A stretch of 64,000 nucleotides of DNA. It comes from Luteimonas sp. J29 (GTDB lineage Bacteria; Pseudomonadota; Gammaproteobacteria; Xanthomonadales; Xanthomonadaceae). The stretch is taken from assembly GCF_000472505.1 (NCBI RefSeq), contig NZ_KI421429.1:73871-137870 (forward strand), in the 5' to 3' direction. Position numbers and translations under genes: made by a program. The notes under the pieces are model-generated. The model saw only the letters and a program-made list of their open reading frames with translations. It had not been told where the DNA came from and did no database searches. Shown in pieces: positions 38,351 to 48,618 of the stretch (the stretch's first letter is position 1; every line of letters starts with the position of its first letter).

Positions 38351-39099
38351 GGCTTCCTCCGCGCGAACACGTACAGCGGCCAGCGCAGGCGGCGGGTCGC
38401 CTCCGGATCGCCCCAGGCGCGGGCGATGGCGTCGGCATGCGCGGCGACCGGATCGGCCCCGGTGGCCTCGCGATGCCGGCGCGTGGCCGAATAGCTCGAG
38501 AAGTACGCCAGCATCCGCGCCAGCGGCCAGTCCGCCTCGAGCGTGAACGCCGGCGTGTCGACCGGCGCGAACGGCCAGTCGAAGCCGGCGTGGGCCGCGC
38601 CGACCAGCGCCCGCTCCTGTGGCCAGTACGGGCGGATCGCGTCGCTGAAGGCGCCCACCGCCTCGCGCAGCTCCGGCGGTACCGCCAGGCCATCGTAGGT
38701 CCAGGCCACCAGCACCCCGCCCGGCCGCAGCACGCGCGCGCACTCGTCGAAATAGCGCGGCAGGTCGAACCAGTGCAGGGCCTGGCCGACGCAGGCGACG
38801 TCGGCGCTGGCAGCGCCGAGGCTGCACCGTTCGGCCGGTTCGACCGCGAAGCGCGCGTTGGCCGGCCCGCGGGCATGGGCGAGCTGTTCCGCGCTGGCGT
38901 CGGTCGCGTGCACGCGCTCGAAGCGCGCGGCGAGGCTGCGCGTGGCCTGGCCGCTGCCGCAGCCGGCTTCCCACGCCAGCCCGCGCGACGGCGCGACGGC
39001 GGCGATCCAGTCGAACAGCGCGTCCGGGTAACCCGGCCGCGCGCCGGCGTAGGCCGCGGCGACCGCGGAAAAGTGGTCCTTGAACCCCGGACCCGGCAT
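38347..39099 (-). CDS. Class I SAM-dependent methyltransferase
   Basis: A 250-residue Methyltransf_11-type enzyme. The SAM-binding motif I is LAWEAGCGSGQATRSLA (E44-G50), motif II is VHATDASAEQL, and the VACVGQALHWFDLPRYFDE block is typical of the trans-aconitate methyltransferase-like group. The substrate is unknown. It starts 8 bases after ribD and overlaps the following oxidoreductase by 4 bases, so it is cotranscribed with riboflavin genes. Confidence 0.85.
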   Translation of the reverse strand: MPGPGFKDHFSAVAAAYAGARPGYPDALFDWIAAVAPSRGLAWEAGCGSGQATRSLAARFERVHATDASAEQLAHARGPANARFAVEPAERCSLGAASADVACVGQALHWFDLPRYFDECARVLRPGGVLVAWTYDGLAVPPELREAVGAFSDAIRPYWPQERALVGAAHAGFDWPFAPVDTPAFTLEADWPLARMLAYFSSYSATRRHREATGADPVAAHADAIARAWGDPEATRRLRWPLYVFARRKP

Positions 39100-39107
39100 C
39101 GCCGCCG

Positions 39108-40211
39108 TCAGGCCGTGGCCCCTGCCCGCGGCCGCAGCCGCAGCCGCAGGTCGTCGCCGATGCGCAGGGTCTCGACGATGTCGAGGGTCAGCCGCTGCGC
39201 CATCTCGGTGAAGCCCAGGCCACCGAACAGCGGCCGCGCGGTGTCGCCCAGCACCACCGGCGCCACGTACAGCAGCAGCTCGTCCACCAGTCCGGCCTTG
39301 AGCAGCGCCCCGGCCAGGGTCGCGCCGGCCTCGACGTGGACCTCGTTGATTCCGCGCCCGGCCAGCAGGGCCAGCACTGCCGGCAGGTCGAACACGCCGG
39401 CGCGCACCGGCACCGCGGCGCGGTCGGCGGTGAGCTCGCGCGGCGGCTTGGCGTCGGGCGCGTGCAGGTACAGGGTCGGCGCATCGCCCTCGCGCACCTT
39501 GCCGCGGGCGACGGTGGCCAGGCCCGGATCGAGCACCACGCGCAGCGGCGGCACGAACTCGCGCGGCGTGTCGAAGCGCACGGTCAGCGAGGGGTCGTCG
39601 GCCAGCACGGTGCCGGCGCCGGTGAGGATCGCGCCGGCGCGGGCGCGCCAGTGCATCACGTCCGCCCGGGCCGCCTCGCCGCTGATCCATTTCGAATCGC
39701 CGCTGGCCATCGCGGTGCGGCCGTCGAGGCTGCAGGCCAGCTTCACCCGCACCCACGGCCGGCCGCGCTCCATGCGCGAGACGAAGCCGACGTTGAGCGC
39801 GCGCGCCTGCGCCTCCATCAGCCCGACCTCGACCGCGATCCCGGCCGCGCGCAGGCGGTCGAAACCGCTGCCGTCGACCTGCGGGAACGGATCGCGCATC
39901 GCCGCGACCACGCGCGCCACGCCCGCCGCCACCAGCGCGTCGGCGCAGGGCCCGGTGCGGCCGGTGTGGGCGCAGGGTTCGAGGGTGACGTAGGCGGTGG
40001 CGTGGCGGGCGCGCTCGCCGGCCGCCTGCAGCGCCAGCACCTCGGCGTGCGGTTCGCCCTGGCGGCGATGCCAGCCCTCGCCCACCACCTCGTGGCCGTG
40101 CGCCAGCACGCAGCCGACCATCGGGTTGGGCCGGGTGGTGTAGGCGCCCAGCCCGGCCAGGCGCAGGGCCCGGGCCATCATCGCGTGGTCGGTGGCGGAG
40201 AAGGCGCTCAC
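39108..40211 (-). CDS. ribD: Bifunctional deaminase/reductase RibD
   Basis: Carries out the second and third steps of riboflavin synthesis. The N-terminal cytidine-deaminase-like domain (1-145) has its zinc site complete: H55 and E57 in PHAEV, and C80 and C89 in PCAHTGRTGPC. The C-terminal reductase domain (about 146-360) shows VRVKLACSLDGRTAM, ISGEAARADVMHWR and VHVEAGATLAGALL. It has 367 residues, normal for the family. It begins 19 bases after nrdR; the glyA-nrdR-ribD order is widespread in proteobacteria. Confidence 0.97.
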   Translation of the reverse strand: MSAFSATDHAMMARALRLAGLGAYTTRPNPMVGCVLAHGHEVVGEGWHRRQGEPHAEVLALQAAGERARHATAYVTLEPCAHTGRTGPCADALVAAGVARVVAAMRDPFPQVDGSGFDRLRAAGIAVEVGLMEAQARALNVGFVSRMERGRPWVRVKLACSLDGRTAMASGDSKWISGEAARADVMHWRARAGAILTGAGTVLADDPSLTVRFDTPREFVPPLRVVLDPGLATVARGKVREGDAPTLYLHAPDAKPPRELTADRAAVPVRAGVFDLPAVLALLAGRGINEVHVEAGATLAGALLKAGLVDELLLYVAPVVLGDTARPLFGGLGFTEMAQRLTLDIVETLRIGDDLRLRLRPRAGATA

Positions 40212-40230
40212 GCCCGCAAGGCCCCGCGCA

Positions 40231-40773
40231 TCAGCGCTTCTTGCCCTTGCCGGAGGCCTTGTCGAACGGCACCACGTCGCCGCCCAGCAGCGGCAGCTGG
40301 CCTTCGGCCGGAACCGCCGGCAGCTCGCGTTCGAGCCGGTCGAGCTCCTCGCGGAAATCGGTGATGTCCTCGAACGAGCGGTACACCGAAGCGAAGCGCA
40401 CGAAGCCGACGTGATCGAGCTTGCGCAGCTCGGCGATCACGAACTCGCCGACCCGGCGCGAGGGCACCTCGCGCTCGGTGGTCATGCGCAGCTGGTGCAC
40501 CACCGCGCGCACCGCGGCCTCGATCTGCTCTTCGGAGACCGGGCGCTTGTGCAGCGCGCGGTCCATGCTGATGCGCAGCTTGCGGGCGTCGAACGGCTCG
40601 CGCCGCCCGTCGCCCTTGATGATCACCGGCAGCTTGAGCTCGATCGTCTCCAGCGTGCTGAAACGCTCGCCGCAGGCCTCGCATTCGCGCCGGCGCCGGA
40701 TCGTCGCGCCGTCCTCGGACGCGCGCGAGTCGATGACCTTGGTGTCCTGGTGCTGGCAGAAGGGACAGTGCAT
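40231..40773 (-). CDS. nrdR: Transcriptional repressor NrdR
   Basis: An ATP/dATP-sensing repressor of ribonucleotide reductase genes. The 180-residue product has an N-terminal zinc ribbon (C3, C6, C31, C34) in [17 protein letters not shown] and [12 protein letters not shown]. The ATP-cone domain (about 49-139) has [17 protein letters not shown] and [13 protein letters not shown]. The C-terminal tail is about 25 residues longer than in E. coli and ends lysine-rich. No nrd genes are in the window, so its targets lie elsewhere. A 109-base gap with long G/C palindromes separates it from glyA. Confidence 0.97.
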   Translation of the reverse strand: MHCPFCQHQDTKVIDSRASEDGATIRRRRECEACGERFSTLETIELKLPVIIKGDGRREPFDARKLRISMDRALHKRPVSEEQIEAAVRAVVHQLRMTTEREVPSRRVGEFVIAELRKLDHVGFVRFASVYRSFEDITDFREELDRLERELPAVPAEGQLPLLGGDVVPFDKASGKGKKR

Positions 40774-40882
40774 CGGGCGGCGTTCCTCGGCGGGTGGAGG
40801 CTAGCGGCGTCCGGCCGGCGGCGGCAACGGTGCGCCGGTCCGGCGGGGGCACCGCCGGCCGGCCGTCGCATGACGCCGCGCC

Positions 40883-42151
40883 TCACCCATAGACGGGGAA
40901 CGTCCGGCACTGCGCCGTGACCGCCTCGCGCACCCGGGCGAGGACGGCCTCGTCCTCCGGCGCGTCGAGCACGTCGCAGATCCAGTGTGCGAGCTGCCCG
41001 CAGTCCGCCTCGCGGTAGCCGCGGGTGGTGACGGCGGGCGTGCCGATGCGCAGGCCGGAGGTGACGAACGGCTTCTGCGGGTCGTTGGGCACGGCGTTCT
41101 TGTTGACCGTGATGTGGGCCTTGCCCAGCGCTTCCTCGGCCGCCTTGCCGGTGATCGGCTTGCCGATCAGGTCCACCAGCATCAGGTGGTTGTCGGTGCC
41201 GCCGGACACGATCCGGTAGCCGCGCTCGATGATGACCTTCGCCATCGCCTGCGCATTCTTCACCACCTGCTCCTGGTAGGCCTTGAACTCCGGCTCCAGC
41301 GCCTCCTTGAAGGCCACGGCCTTGGCCGCGATCACGTGCATCAGCGGGCCGCCCTGGATGCCCGGGAAGACCACGCTCTGCAGCTTCTTGGCGATGTCGT
41401 CGAAGCGGTCGCCCGCGCCCTGCTTCGCGGCCAGGATGATGCCGCCGCGCGGGCCGCGCAGGGTCTTGTGGGTGGTCGAGGTGACCACGTGCGCGTGCGG
41501 CAGCGGGTTCGGGTACGCGTCCGCGGCGACCAGGCCGGCGACGTGGGCCATGTCCACGAACAGGATCGCGCCGACCTTGTCGGCGATGGCGCGGAAGCGC
41601 GCCCAGTCGATCCGGCGCGAATAGGCGCTGAAACCGGCGACCACCATCTTCGGCCTGTGCTCGAGCGCCAGCTTCTCGACCTCGTCGTAGTCGATCAGCC
41701 CGTCGTCGTCGACGCCGTACTGGACCGCGTTGAACAGCTTGCCCGAGGCGTTGACCCTGGCGCCGTGGGTCAGGTGGCCGCCGTGGGCCAGCGACATGCC
41801 GAGGATCGTGTCGCCCGGCTGCAGCAGGGCGAAGTACACCGCCTGGTTGGCCTGCGAGCCCGAGTGCGGCTGGACGTTGGCGTAGTCGGCGCCGAACAGC
41901 TGCCTGACCCGGTCGATCGCCAGCTGCTCGGCCACGTCCACGTACTCGCAGCCGCCGTAGTAGCGCTTGCCGGGGTAGCCCTCGGCGTACTTGTTGGTCA
42001 GCTGGCTGCCCTGGGCTTCCATCACCCGGGGGCTGGCGTAGTTCTCGCTGGCGATCAGCTCGACGTGGTCCTCCTGGCGGCGGGCCTCGTCGGCGATGGC
42101 CTTGGCCAGTTCGGGATCGAAGGTTTCGATGCGGGCATCGCGCGGGAACAT
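40883..42151 (-). CDS. glyA: Serine hydroxymethyltransferase GlyA
   Basis: A PLP enzyme that interconverts serine and glycine while charging tetrahydrofolate with a one-carbon unit. It has 422 residues, with [19 protein letters not shown], the [15 protein letters not shown] block and the PLP lysine K229 in [15 protein letters not shown]. The ATG at 42151 has a GGAGA ribosome-binding site. The open frame upstream is antisense to the RcnB-like region and not part of the gene. It heads the glyA-nrdR-ribD group. Confidence 0.98.
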   Translation of the reverse strand: MFPRDARIETFDPELAKAIADEARRQEDHVELIASENYASPRVMEAQGSQLTNKYAEGYPGKRYYGGCEYVDVAEQLAIDRVRQLFGADYANVQPHSGSQANQAVYFALLQPGDTILGMSLAHGGHLTHGARVNASGKLFNAVQYGVDDDGLIDYDEVEKLALEHRPKMVVAGFSAYSRRIDWARFRAIADKVGAILFVDMAHVAGLVAADAYPNPLPHAHVVTSTTHKTLRGPRGGIILAAKQGAGDRFDDIAKKLQSVVFPGIQGGPLMHVIAAKAVAFKEALEPEFKAYQEQVVKNAQAMAKVIIERGYRIVSGGTDNHLMLVDLIGKPITGKAAEEALGKAHITVNKNAVPNDPQKPFVTSGLRIGTPAVTTRGYREADCGQLAHWICDVLDAPEDEAVLARVREAVTAQCRTFPVYG

Positions 42152-42229
42152 CGGCTCTCCGGGGCAGGGGCAGGCACGCAATTGTACCGTCCCGCCCTGC
42201 CCGCGGCCCGCGACCGGGCCCGGAACGAC

Positions 42230-42257
42230 GGAAGGCGCGCCTGCGGGCGCGCCTTCC
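42230..42257 (-). terminator. Probable terminator after the RcnB-like gene
   Basis: A perfect 12-bp stem (GGAAGGCGCGCC / GGCGCGCCTTCC) with a 4-base loop, 44 bases past the stop of the RcnB-like gene and 79 bases before glyA. The 3' flank is CCGTCG, without a T-run, so termination strength is uncertain. Confidence 0.45.
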
Positions 42258-42300
42258 GGGGGTCGGATGCAGGGGAAACTTTCCCCGCCGGGTGCAGGCC

Positions 42301-42720
42301 TCAGCGCAGGATCATGTCCACGATCAGGCCGGTGGCGACGGCGACCAGCAGGTAGCGGCCATAGTCGTCGCGCACCCAGTGGTGGCCGTGCGGCGGATGG
42401 CGCAGCCCGTAGCCGTGGTAGTCGTGGACCACGTACACCGGGTGGTGGTAGTGGTGGACGTAGCCGCCGCGGGCCCAGCGGGGCGGGCCGGCGTGGCGCG
42501 GCGGCGCATGGTGGTGGTGGTGGACGACGCGCACCGGGGCACGGTGGTGGCGGTCGTAGCGATGGTCGCGGCGGTCGTGGCGGACCTCGCGGCGGTAGTC
42601 GTGGCGGTACTCGCGGCGGTCGTGGTGGCCGTGGCCGCGACGGGCGTCGGCGAATGCCGGCGAGGCGAGCGTGGCCAGCGCCACGGCAAGGACGGTCGCC
42701 CAGGTGACTTTCAGGTTCAT
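42301..42720 (-). CDS. RcnB-like histidine-rich periplasmic protein
   Basis: A 139-residue secreted protein. The signal peptide (about 1-25) ends ASPAFADA. A low-complexity middle rich in His, Arg, Asp and Tyr follows, with repeated HDRR/YRHD units and a run of five histidines. The C-terminus, [24 protein letters not shown], matches the RcnB/DUF2502-type end, in which a bulky aromatic block precedes a hydrophobic strand. E. coli RcnB is a periplasmic protein needed for nickel/cobalt homeostasis; the many histidines fit metal binding here, but this is inference. The ATG at 42720 has a good GGAGAG site 7 bases upstream. It is a single gene, divergent from ettA. Confidence 0.75.
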   Translation of the reverse strand: MNLKVTWATVLAVALATLASPAFADARRGHGHHDRREYRHDYRREVRHDRRDHRYDRHHRAPVRVVHHHHHAPPRHAGPPRWARGGYVHHYHHPVYVVHDYHGYGLRHPPHGHHWVRDDYGRYLLVAVATGLIVDMILR

Positions 42721-42879
42721 GGTTCGCTCTCCAGGTCCGCGCCATCCCACCCCGGACGGCGTGATGGAGACTATCGGCCGGCGCGGCTGAATCGATACTC
42801 CCTGCAATCGGTTGCACGGTTCCGTGCCCCGGCCCGCGTTTAGCCGCGGCTCAGCCTCGGGCCGGCCGGCACGACCGGC

Positions 42880-42885
42880 TATAAT
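42880..42885 (+). promoter_or_regulatory. Consensus -10 box upstream of ettA
   Basis: A perfect TATAAT in otherwise GC-rich sequence, 83 bases before the ettA ATG. No good -35 hexamer is seen at 16-18 bases. It is the likely promoter of ettA-pyrF. Confidence 0.5.
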
Positions 42886-42968
42886 CGACCCATCCCGAGC
42901 CATCCCTGCCGGTCCGCGCGGCCCGCCGCGCGGGGTTGCGGCCGCGCGCTATTCCCCGGAGTCCGTCC

Positions 42969-44633
<1,665 letters not shown>

Positions 44634-44718
44634 CGGCCACGGCCGCCCGCGCCGCGGACCGGCGCGGGCGCGCGGCCCGGTCCGGGCGTGGCCTCCAACT
44701 CGATACCGGGGAGAGCGC

Positions 44719-45549
44719 ATGACCTTCATCGACAAGCTCCGCGCCCGCTGGCGCGACGCCGACAGCCTGCTGTGCGTGGGCCTGGACCCCGATCCGGCGC
44801 GGTTCCCCGACCGCTTCGTCGGCAACGGCTACGCGGACACGGCCGAGGCGCTGTTCGCGTTCTGCCGCGACATCGCCGACGCCACCGCCCGCTACGCCTG
44901 CGCGTTCAAGCCGCAGATCGCCTACTTCGCCGCCCACAACGGCGGCGAGGCCGCGCTGCAGCGGCTCATCGCCCACCTCAACGCCGCGCATCCGGACATC
45001 CCGGTGATCCTCGACGCCAAGCGCGGCGACATCGGCAGCACCGCCGCGCAGTACGCCATCGAGGCCTTCGACCGCTTCGGCGCCGACGCGGTCACGCTCA
45101 ATCCGTACATGGGCCGCGATTCCGCCGCGCCCTTCCTGCAGCGCAACGACCGCGGCTGCATCTTCCTGTGCCACACCTCCAACCCCGGCGCGCGCGACTT
45201 CCAGGAGCTCGACGTCGGCGGCCTGCCGCTGTACCAGCACGTGGCGCGCGCGATCGCGACCGGATGGAACGTGGACGGCAACTGCGCCCTGGTGGTCGGC
45301 GCCACCTTCCCCGAAGAACTCAAGGTGATCCGAGGGATCGTCGGCGACATGCCGCTGCTGATCCCGGGCGTGGGCGCCCAGGGCGGCGACGTCGAGGCGG
45401 TGGTGCGCAATGGCGCGACCGTGGATGGCACCGGGCTGGTGATCAACTCCTCGCGCGGCATCCTCTACGCCTCCACCGGCGAGGATTACGCGGAGGCGGC
45501 GGCCGGGGCCGCGCGCCTGCTGCGCGACGAGATCAACCGCTACCGCTGA
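44719..45549 (+). CDS. pyrF: Orotidine-5'-phosphate decarboxylase PyrF (type 2)
   Basis: The last step of UMP synthesis. The 276-residue product belongs to the longer type 2 PyrF group (E. coli type 1 is about 245). [14 protein letters not shown] is the group's N-terminal signature, and the catalytic D-K-D array is in [14 protein letters not shown] (D99, K101, D104). [11 protein letters not shown] and [10 protein letters not shown] close the phosphate site. The ATG at 44719 has a strong GGGGAG site. It lies 85 bases after ettA and ends just before a REP element. Confidence 0.97.
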   Translation: MTFIDKLRARWRDADSLLCVGLDPDPARFPDRFVGNGYADTAEALFAFCRDIADATARYACAFKPQIAYFAAHNGGEAALQRLIAHLNAAHPDIPVILDAKRGDIGSTAAQYAIEAFDRFGADAVTLNPYMGRDSAAPFLQRNDRGCIFLCHTSNPGARDFQELDVGGLPLYQHVARAIATGWNVDGNCALVVGATFPEELKVIRGIVGDMPLLIPGVGAQGGDVEAVVRNGATVDGTGLVINSSRGILYASTGEDYAEAAAGAARLLRDEINRYR

Positions 45550-45563
45550 GCGGCGTCGGTGCG

Positions 45564-45651
45564 TGCGGGAGCGGCTTCGGCCGCGGTAGCGGGCCCCCGG
45601 AGCGGCGCCATTCCCAATAGGCGGTCGCGGCTGAAGCCGCTCCTACAGGGG
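45564..45651. repeat. REP element pair, second copy
   Basis: A left arm (45564-45585, GGAGCGGCTTCGGCCGCG) and an inverted right arm (45623-45651, CGCGGCTGAAGCCGCTCC core), in the convergent gap between pyrF and pncB. The right arm and its flank through CTACAGGGG are identical to the copy at 33331-33359. The left arm carries a T-to-C type change that keeps its own stem paired. Confidence 0.8.
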
Positions 45652-45658
45652 ATGCGGG

Positions 45659-46843
45659 TCACTCGGGTGGCGGGACGCCGAACACCTGGCGCAGGTAGGC
45701 CAGGTAACCGGGGTCGTCGCACATGGTCTTGCCGGGGCTGTCGCTGAGCTTGGCCACCGGCTGGCCGTTGCAGCGGACCATCTTCATCACGATGCTCAGC
45801 GGCTTCGGGCCCAGGTCGTTGGTGAGGTTGGTGCCGACCCCGAACGACATCAGGCAGCGTCCCTTGAAGTGCGCGTACAGGCGCATGACCTCCTCGATGT
45901 CCAGGCCATCGCTGAACACGAACACCTTGGTCCGCGGGTCGACCTTGTTCGCGGCCAGGTGCGCGATCAGCCGCTCGCCCCACTCCACCGGGTCGCCGGA
46001 GTCGTGGCGCATGCCGTCGAACAGCTTGCAGAAGTACATGTCGAAGTCGCGCACGAACGCGTCCAGGCCGATCACGTCGGTGAGCGCGATGCCGAGGTCG
46101 CCGCGGTACTCGCGGGCCCAGCCCTCGAACGCGGCCACCTGGGAATCGCGCAGCCGCGGCCCCAGCGCCTGGTAGGCCTGCAGCCATTCGTGCGCCATCG
46201 TGCCCTGCGCGACCAGGCCGTGGCGGCGCGCCAGGTCGACGTTGCTGGTGCCGGCGAACTTCTCGCCCAGGCCCTGGGCCAGGCGCGGGATCAGCCGGTC
46301 GTGCCAGGCGCGCGAGTAGCGCCGGCGGGTGCCGAAGTCGGTGATCCGGCAGTCCTCGTAGCCGACCGCGTCGTTGATCCGCGCCACCTTGGCCTCGAGC
46401 CGGCGCAGGCCCTCGGCCTCGTCCGGCGCGCCGTGGGTGTCGCGGAAGTACACCTCGTTGACGATCGCCAGCAGCGGCACCTCGAACAGGATGGTGTGCA
46501 GCCACGGCCCCTTGACCTCGAGTTCGATCGCGCCGGGCTCGGCCTTCGAGCGGCGCAGCGAGACGTACTTGCGCTGCAGCCGGAACAGGGCGAGGAAGTC
46601 GACGAAGTCGGACTTGATGAAGCGCAGGCCGCGCAGGTAGTCCAGTTCCCCGTCGGCCAGGCGCAGCGTGCACAGGTGGTCGATCTCGTCGGAGATCGCG
46701 TCGATGTGGCGGGCCAGGTCGATCCCGGGCGTCCGGCAGCGGAACCGGTACTCGGCGTGCGCGCCCGGGTGCTGGTGCAGCACCGCCTGCATCATCGTGA
46801 ACTTGTACAGGTCGGTATCGAGCAGGGATTCGATCACGGGCAT
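45659..46843 (-). CDS. pncB: Nicotinate phosphoribosyltransferase PncB
   Basis: Makes nicotinate mononucleotide from nicotinic acid, the entry step of the NAD salvage pathway. It has 394 residues, with the family start [21 protein letters not shown] and then [54 protein letters not shown] and [11 protein letters not shown] are also present, along with the phosphate site [11 protein letters not shown]. The ATG at 46843 is 34 bases after the glycosyltransferase gene, so it may be the last gene of the T2SS transcript; its function has no obvious link to secretion. Confidence 0.97.
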   Translation of the reverse strand: MPVIESLLDTDLYKFTMMQAVLHQHPGAHAEYRFRCRTPGIDLARHIDAISDEIDHLCTLRLADGELDYLRGLRFIKSDFVDFLALFRLQRKYVSLRRSKAEPGAIELEVKGPWLHTILFEVPLLAIVNEVYFRDTHGAPDEAEGLRRLEAKVARINDAVGYEDCRITDFGTRRRYSRAWHDRLIPRLAQGLGEKFAGTSNVDLARRHGLVAQGTMAHEWLQAYQALGPRLRDSQVAAFEGWAREYRGDLGIALTDVIGLDAFVRDFDMYFCKLFDGMRHDSGDPVEWGERLIAHLAANKVDPRTKVFVFSDGLDIEEVMRLYAHFKGRCLMSFGVGTNLTNDLGPKPLSIVMKMVRCNGQPVAKLSDSPGKTMCDDPGYLAYLRQVFGVPPPE

Positions 46844-46877
46844 CGTCTTGCTCCTTGGTCGGCCGCGGCGGGGGCGG

Positions 46878-47720
46878 TCACGCCAGCCACTGCCGCAGGG
46901 CGGCGAACGGGAAGCGCAGCCAGATCGCGCACCAGACCGCGACGCGCGCCGGCCACGGCGTGCGCGCGGCGTCGAAGCGGCGGAAGTAGCGCCACAGGCC
47001 GCGGTGCTTGTGCCATTCGACGAACAGCGGACGCGCGCGGCTGGACACGCCGCGCAGGTGCAGCACCCGGACGTCGTTGGCCACCGCCACCACCGCGCCG
47101 GCGGCGCGTGCGCGGCGGCACAGGTCGAGGTCCTCGGCATGCAGGCGGTAGCCTTCGTCGAAACCGCCGATGCGCTCGAACAGGCGCCGCGGCAGCAGCA
47201 TCAGCGCCCCGGATACCGCATCGACCGGCTGCAGCGCGCGCGACGGATCCGGCGGCACCGCTACGTCGCGCGCGGACCGGTCGCGCAGCATCGCGGCCAG
47301 GTCGGGGTCGCGCCGGCGCGCGGCATCGTCGCGGCGGCCGTGCTCGTCGACCAGGTCCGCGCCGAGCAGGCAGTCGCGGTCGAGCGCGCGCGCGTGGGCC
47401 AGCAGGCGCGCCAGTGCGTCGGGCGCCGGCAGGCAGTCCGGGTTGACGAAGGCCAGCCATTCGGCGTCGCTGTCGCGCGCGCCCTGGTTGCAGGCCACGG
47501 AGAATCCGGGGTTGTCGGGATTGCCGATGAATCGCAGGCGTGGGTCGCGCGCGGCCTGGCGCTGCACCGCCTCGAGGGTGCCGTCGGTCGAACCGTTGTC
47601 GACCACCCGCACCTGGACGACGCCGTCGCAAGCCAGCAGCCGCTCCAGGCAGTCGTCGATCGTGGCGAGGCTCTCGTGGCTGACCACGATCGCCGCGATC
47701 CCCGGCGCGTGCGCGCTCAC
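46878..47720 (-). CDS. Family 2 glycosyltransferase
   Basis: A 280-residue GT-A fold transferase. The nucleotide-sugar start is [20 protein letters not shown], then [26 protein letters not shown] and the metal site [15 protein letters not shown]. The acceptor region [30 protein letters not shown] is typical of rhamnosyltransferase-like GT2 enzymes. No membrane anchor is seen beyond a hydrophobic C-terminal patch. The GTG start at 47720 overlaps the previous gene by 4 bases (GTGA). The donor and acceptor are not known; O-antigen, exopolysaccharide or protein glycosylation are all possible. Confidence 0.87.
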   Translation of the reverse strand: MSAHAPGIAAIVVSHESLATIDDCLERLLACDGVVQVRVVDNGSTDGTLEAVQRQAARDPRLRFIGNPDNPGFSVACNQGARDSDAEWLAFVNPDCLPAPDALARLLAHARALDRDCLLGADLVDEHGRRDDAARRRDPDLAAMLRDRSARDVAVPPDPSRALQPVDAVSGALMLLPRRLFERIGGFDEGYRLHAEDLDLCRRARAAGAVVAVANDVRVLHLRGVSSRARPLFVEWHKHRGLWRYFRRFDAARTPWPARVAVWCAIWLRFPFAALRQWLA

Positions 47721-48592
47721 GTTCCGTCCTCCCCCGCGCCGGGCCCGCCGGGCGGATCGGGCGGGAACAGCTCGTGCTGGCGCTGCGGGCCCGCGGCCTC
47801 CGCCTCCAGGCGCGACAGCCGTTCGCGCAGCGCGCGCAGCGGATCTTCCATCAGGAACGTGGCCAGGCGCGCGTGCCACGCGGGCCAGCGCGCGGCCAGC
47901 GCGTCCATGTCGCCGTCGGCCGGCCCGCCCTCGCCGCCGCGGGCGACGAAGGCGGTCTCGCACAACACGTTGCGCCAGCCCAGGCCCGACAGGCGCAGCG
48001 ACAGGTCGATCAGCGCCGCGTACCAGGAACGGTAACTCGCCGTGTCCAGTCCGCCGGCCTTGCGGCGCGCGCTGCCGCGCAGCATCACCGCGTGCGCGAC
48101 CGCGGCCGGCAGCTCCGGATGCACCGGCGGCATCGCGGCGCAGGCCCGGGCCAGCCGCGGCAGGTCGGCGGGCATCGGCTCGATCTCGCCGATCCGCGGC
48201 CACGCCGCCGCTTCGCCGGCATTGCACCAGGGCGTGGCGCTGGCGATCGAGGCGTCGCGCGCGAAACAGGCCGCGAGCTGCGCCGCCCAGCCCGGCGCGG
48301 GCACGGCGTCGGGCGCGAGCACCACCACGTCGGCATCGCCACAGGCCGCCAGCATCTCGTCCAGATGCGCGACTTCGCCCGCCGGGCGGTCGCGCCGCGT
48401 GTAGTGCGCCTGCAGCCGGGTGGCGCCGAGCCAGCGCTCGATGATCGCGAGGCCGCGCGGGCCGGCCTGGCCATCGTCGGCCAGCCAGACCCGGGTGCCG
48501 GCCGGCGTCGCGGCGTCGAGGGCGGCCAGGCAGGCGTCGAGCGCATCGTCGTCGACGCCCACCGGCAGCAGCACGACCGGAAGCTCAGCCAT
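47717..48592 (-). CDS. Glycosyltransferase-like protein (GT2 / GT-A fold)
   Basis: A 291-residue protein with a GT-A-like N-terminus (VVLLPVGVDDDALDACLAAL, then RVWLADDGQAGPRGLAIIERW) and a metal-site-like VVVLAPDAVPAPGWAAQLA. The DxD motif is weak (APDAV), and C-terminal motifs of the next gene's enzyme are lacking. The C-terminal 40 residues are acidic or Pro/Gly-rich. It begins 26 bases after gspD and overlaps the true GT2 gene, so the two probably act together. It may be a divergent or inactive partner. Confident as a gene, moderate as to function. Confidence 0.72.
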   Translation of the reverse strand: MAELPVVLLPVGVDDDALDACLAALDAATPAGTRVWLADDGQAGPRGLAIIERWLGATRLQAHYTRRDRPAGEVAHLDEMLAACGDADVVVLAPDAVPAPGWAAQLAACFARDASIASATPWCNAGEAAAWPRIGEIEPMPADLPRLARACAAMPPVHPELPAAVAHAVMLRGSARRKAGGLDTASYRSWYAALIDLSLRLSGLGWRNVLCETAFVARGGEGGPADGDMDALAARWPAWHARLATFLMEDPLRALRERLSRLEAEAAGPQRQHELFPPDPPGGPGAGEDGT

Positions 48593-48618
48593 GCGTGGAT
48601 CCGCGTGCCTGCACCGGG

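Noticed and set aside
42230..42257. The 12-bp hairpin before glyA as a glycine riboswitch or attenuator
   Set aside because: No glycine aptamer core is recognisable and the hairpin is placed as a terminator for the RcnB-like gene.
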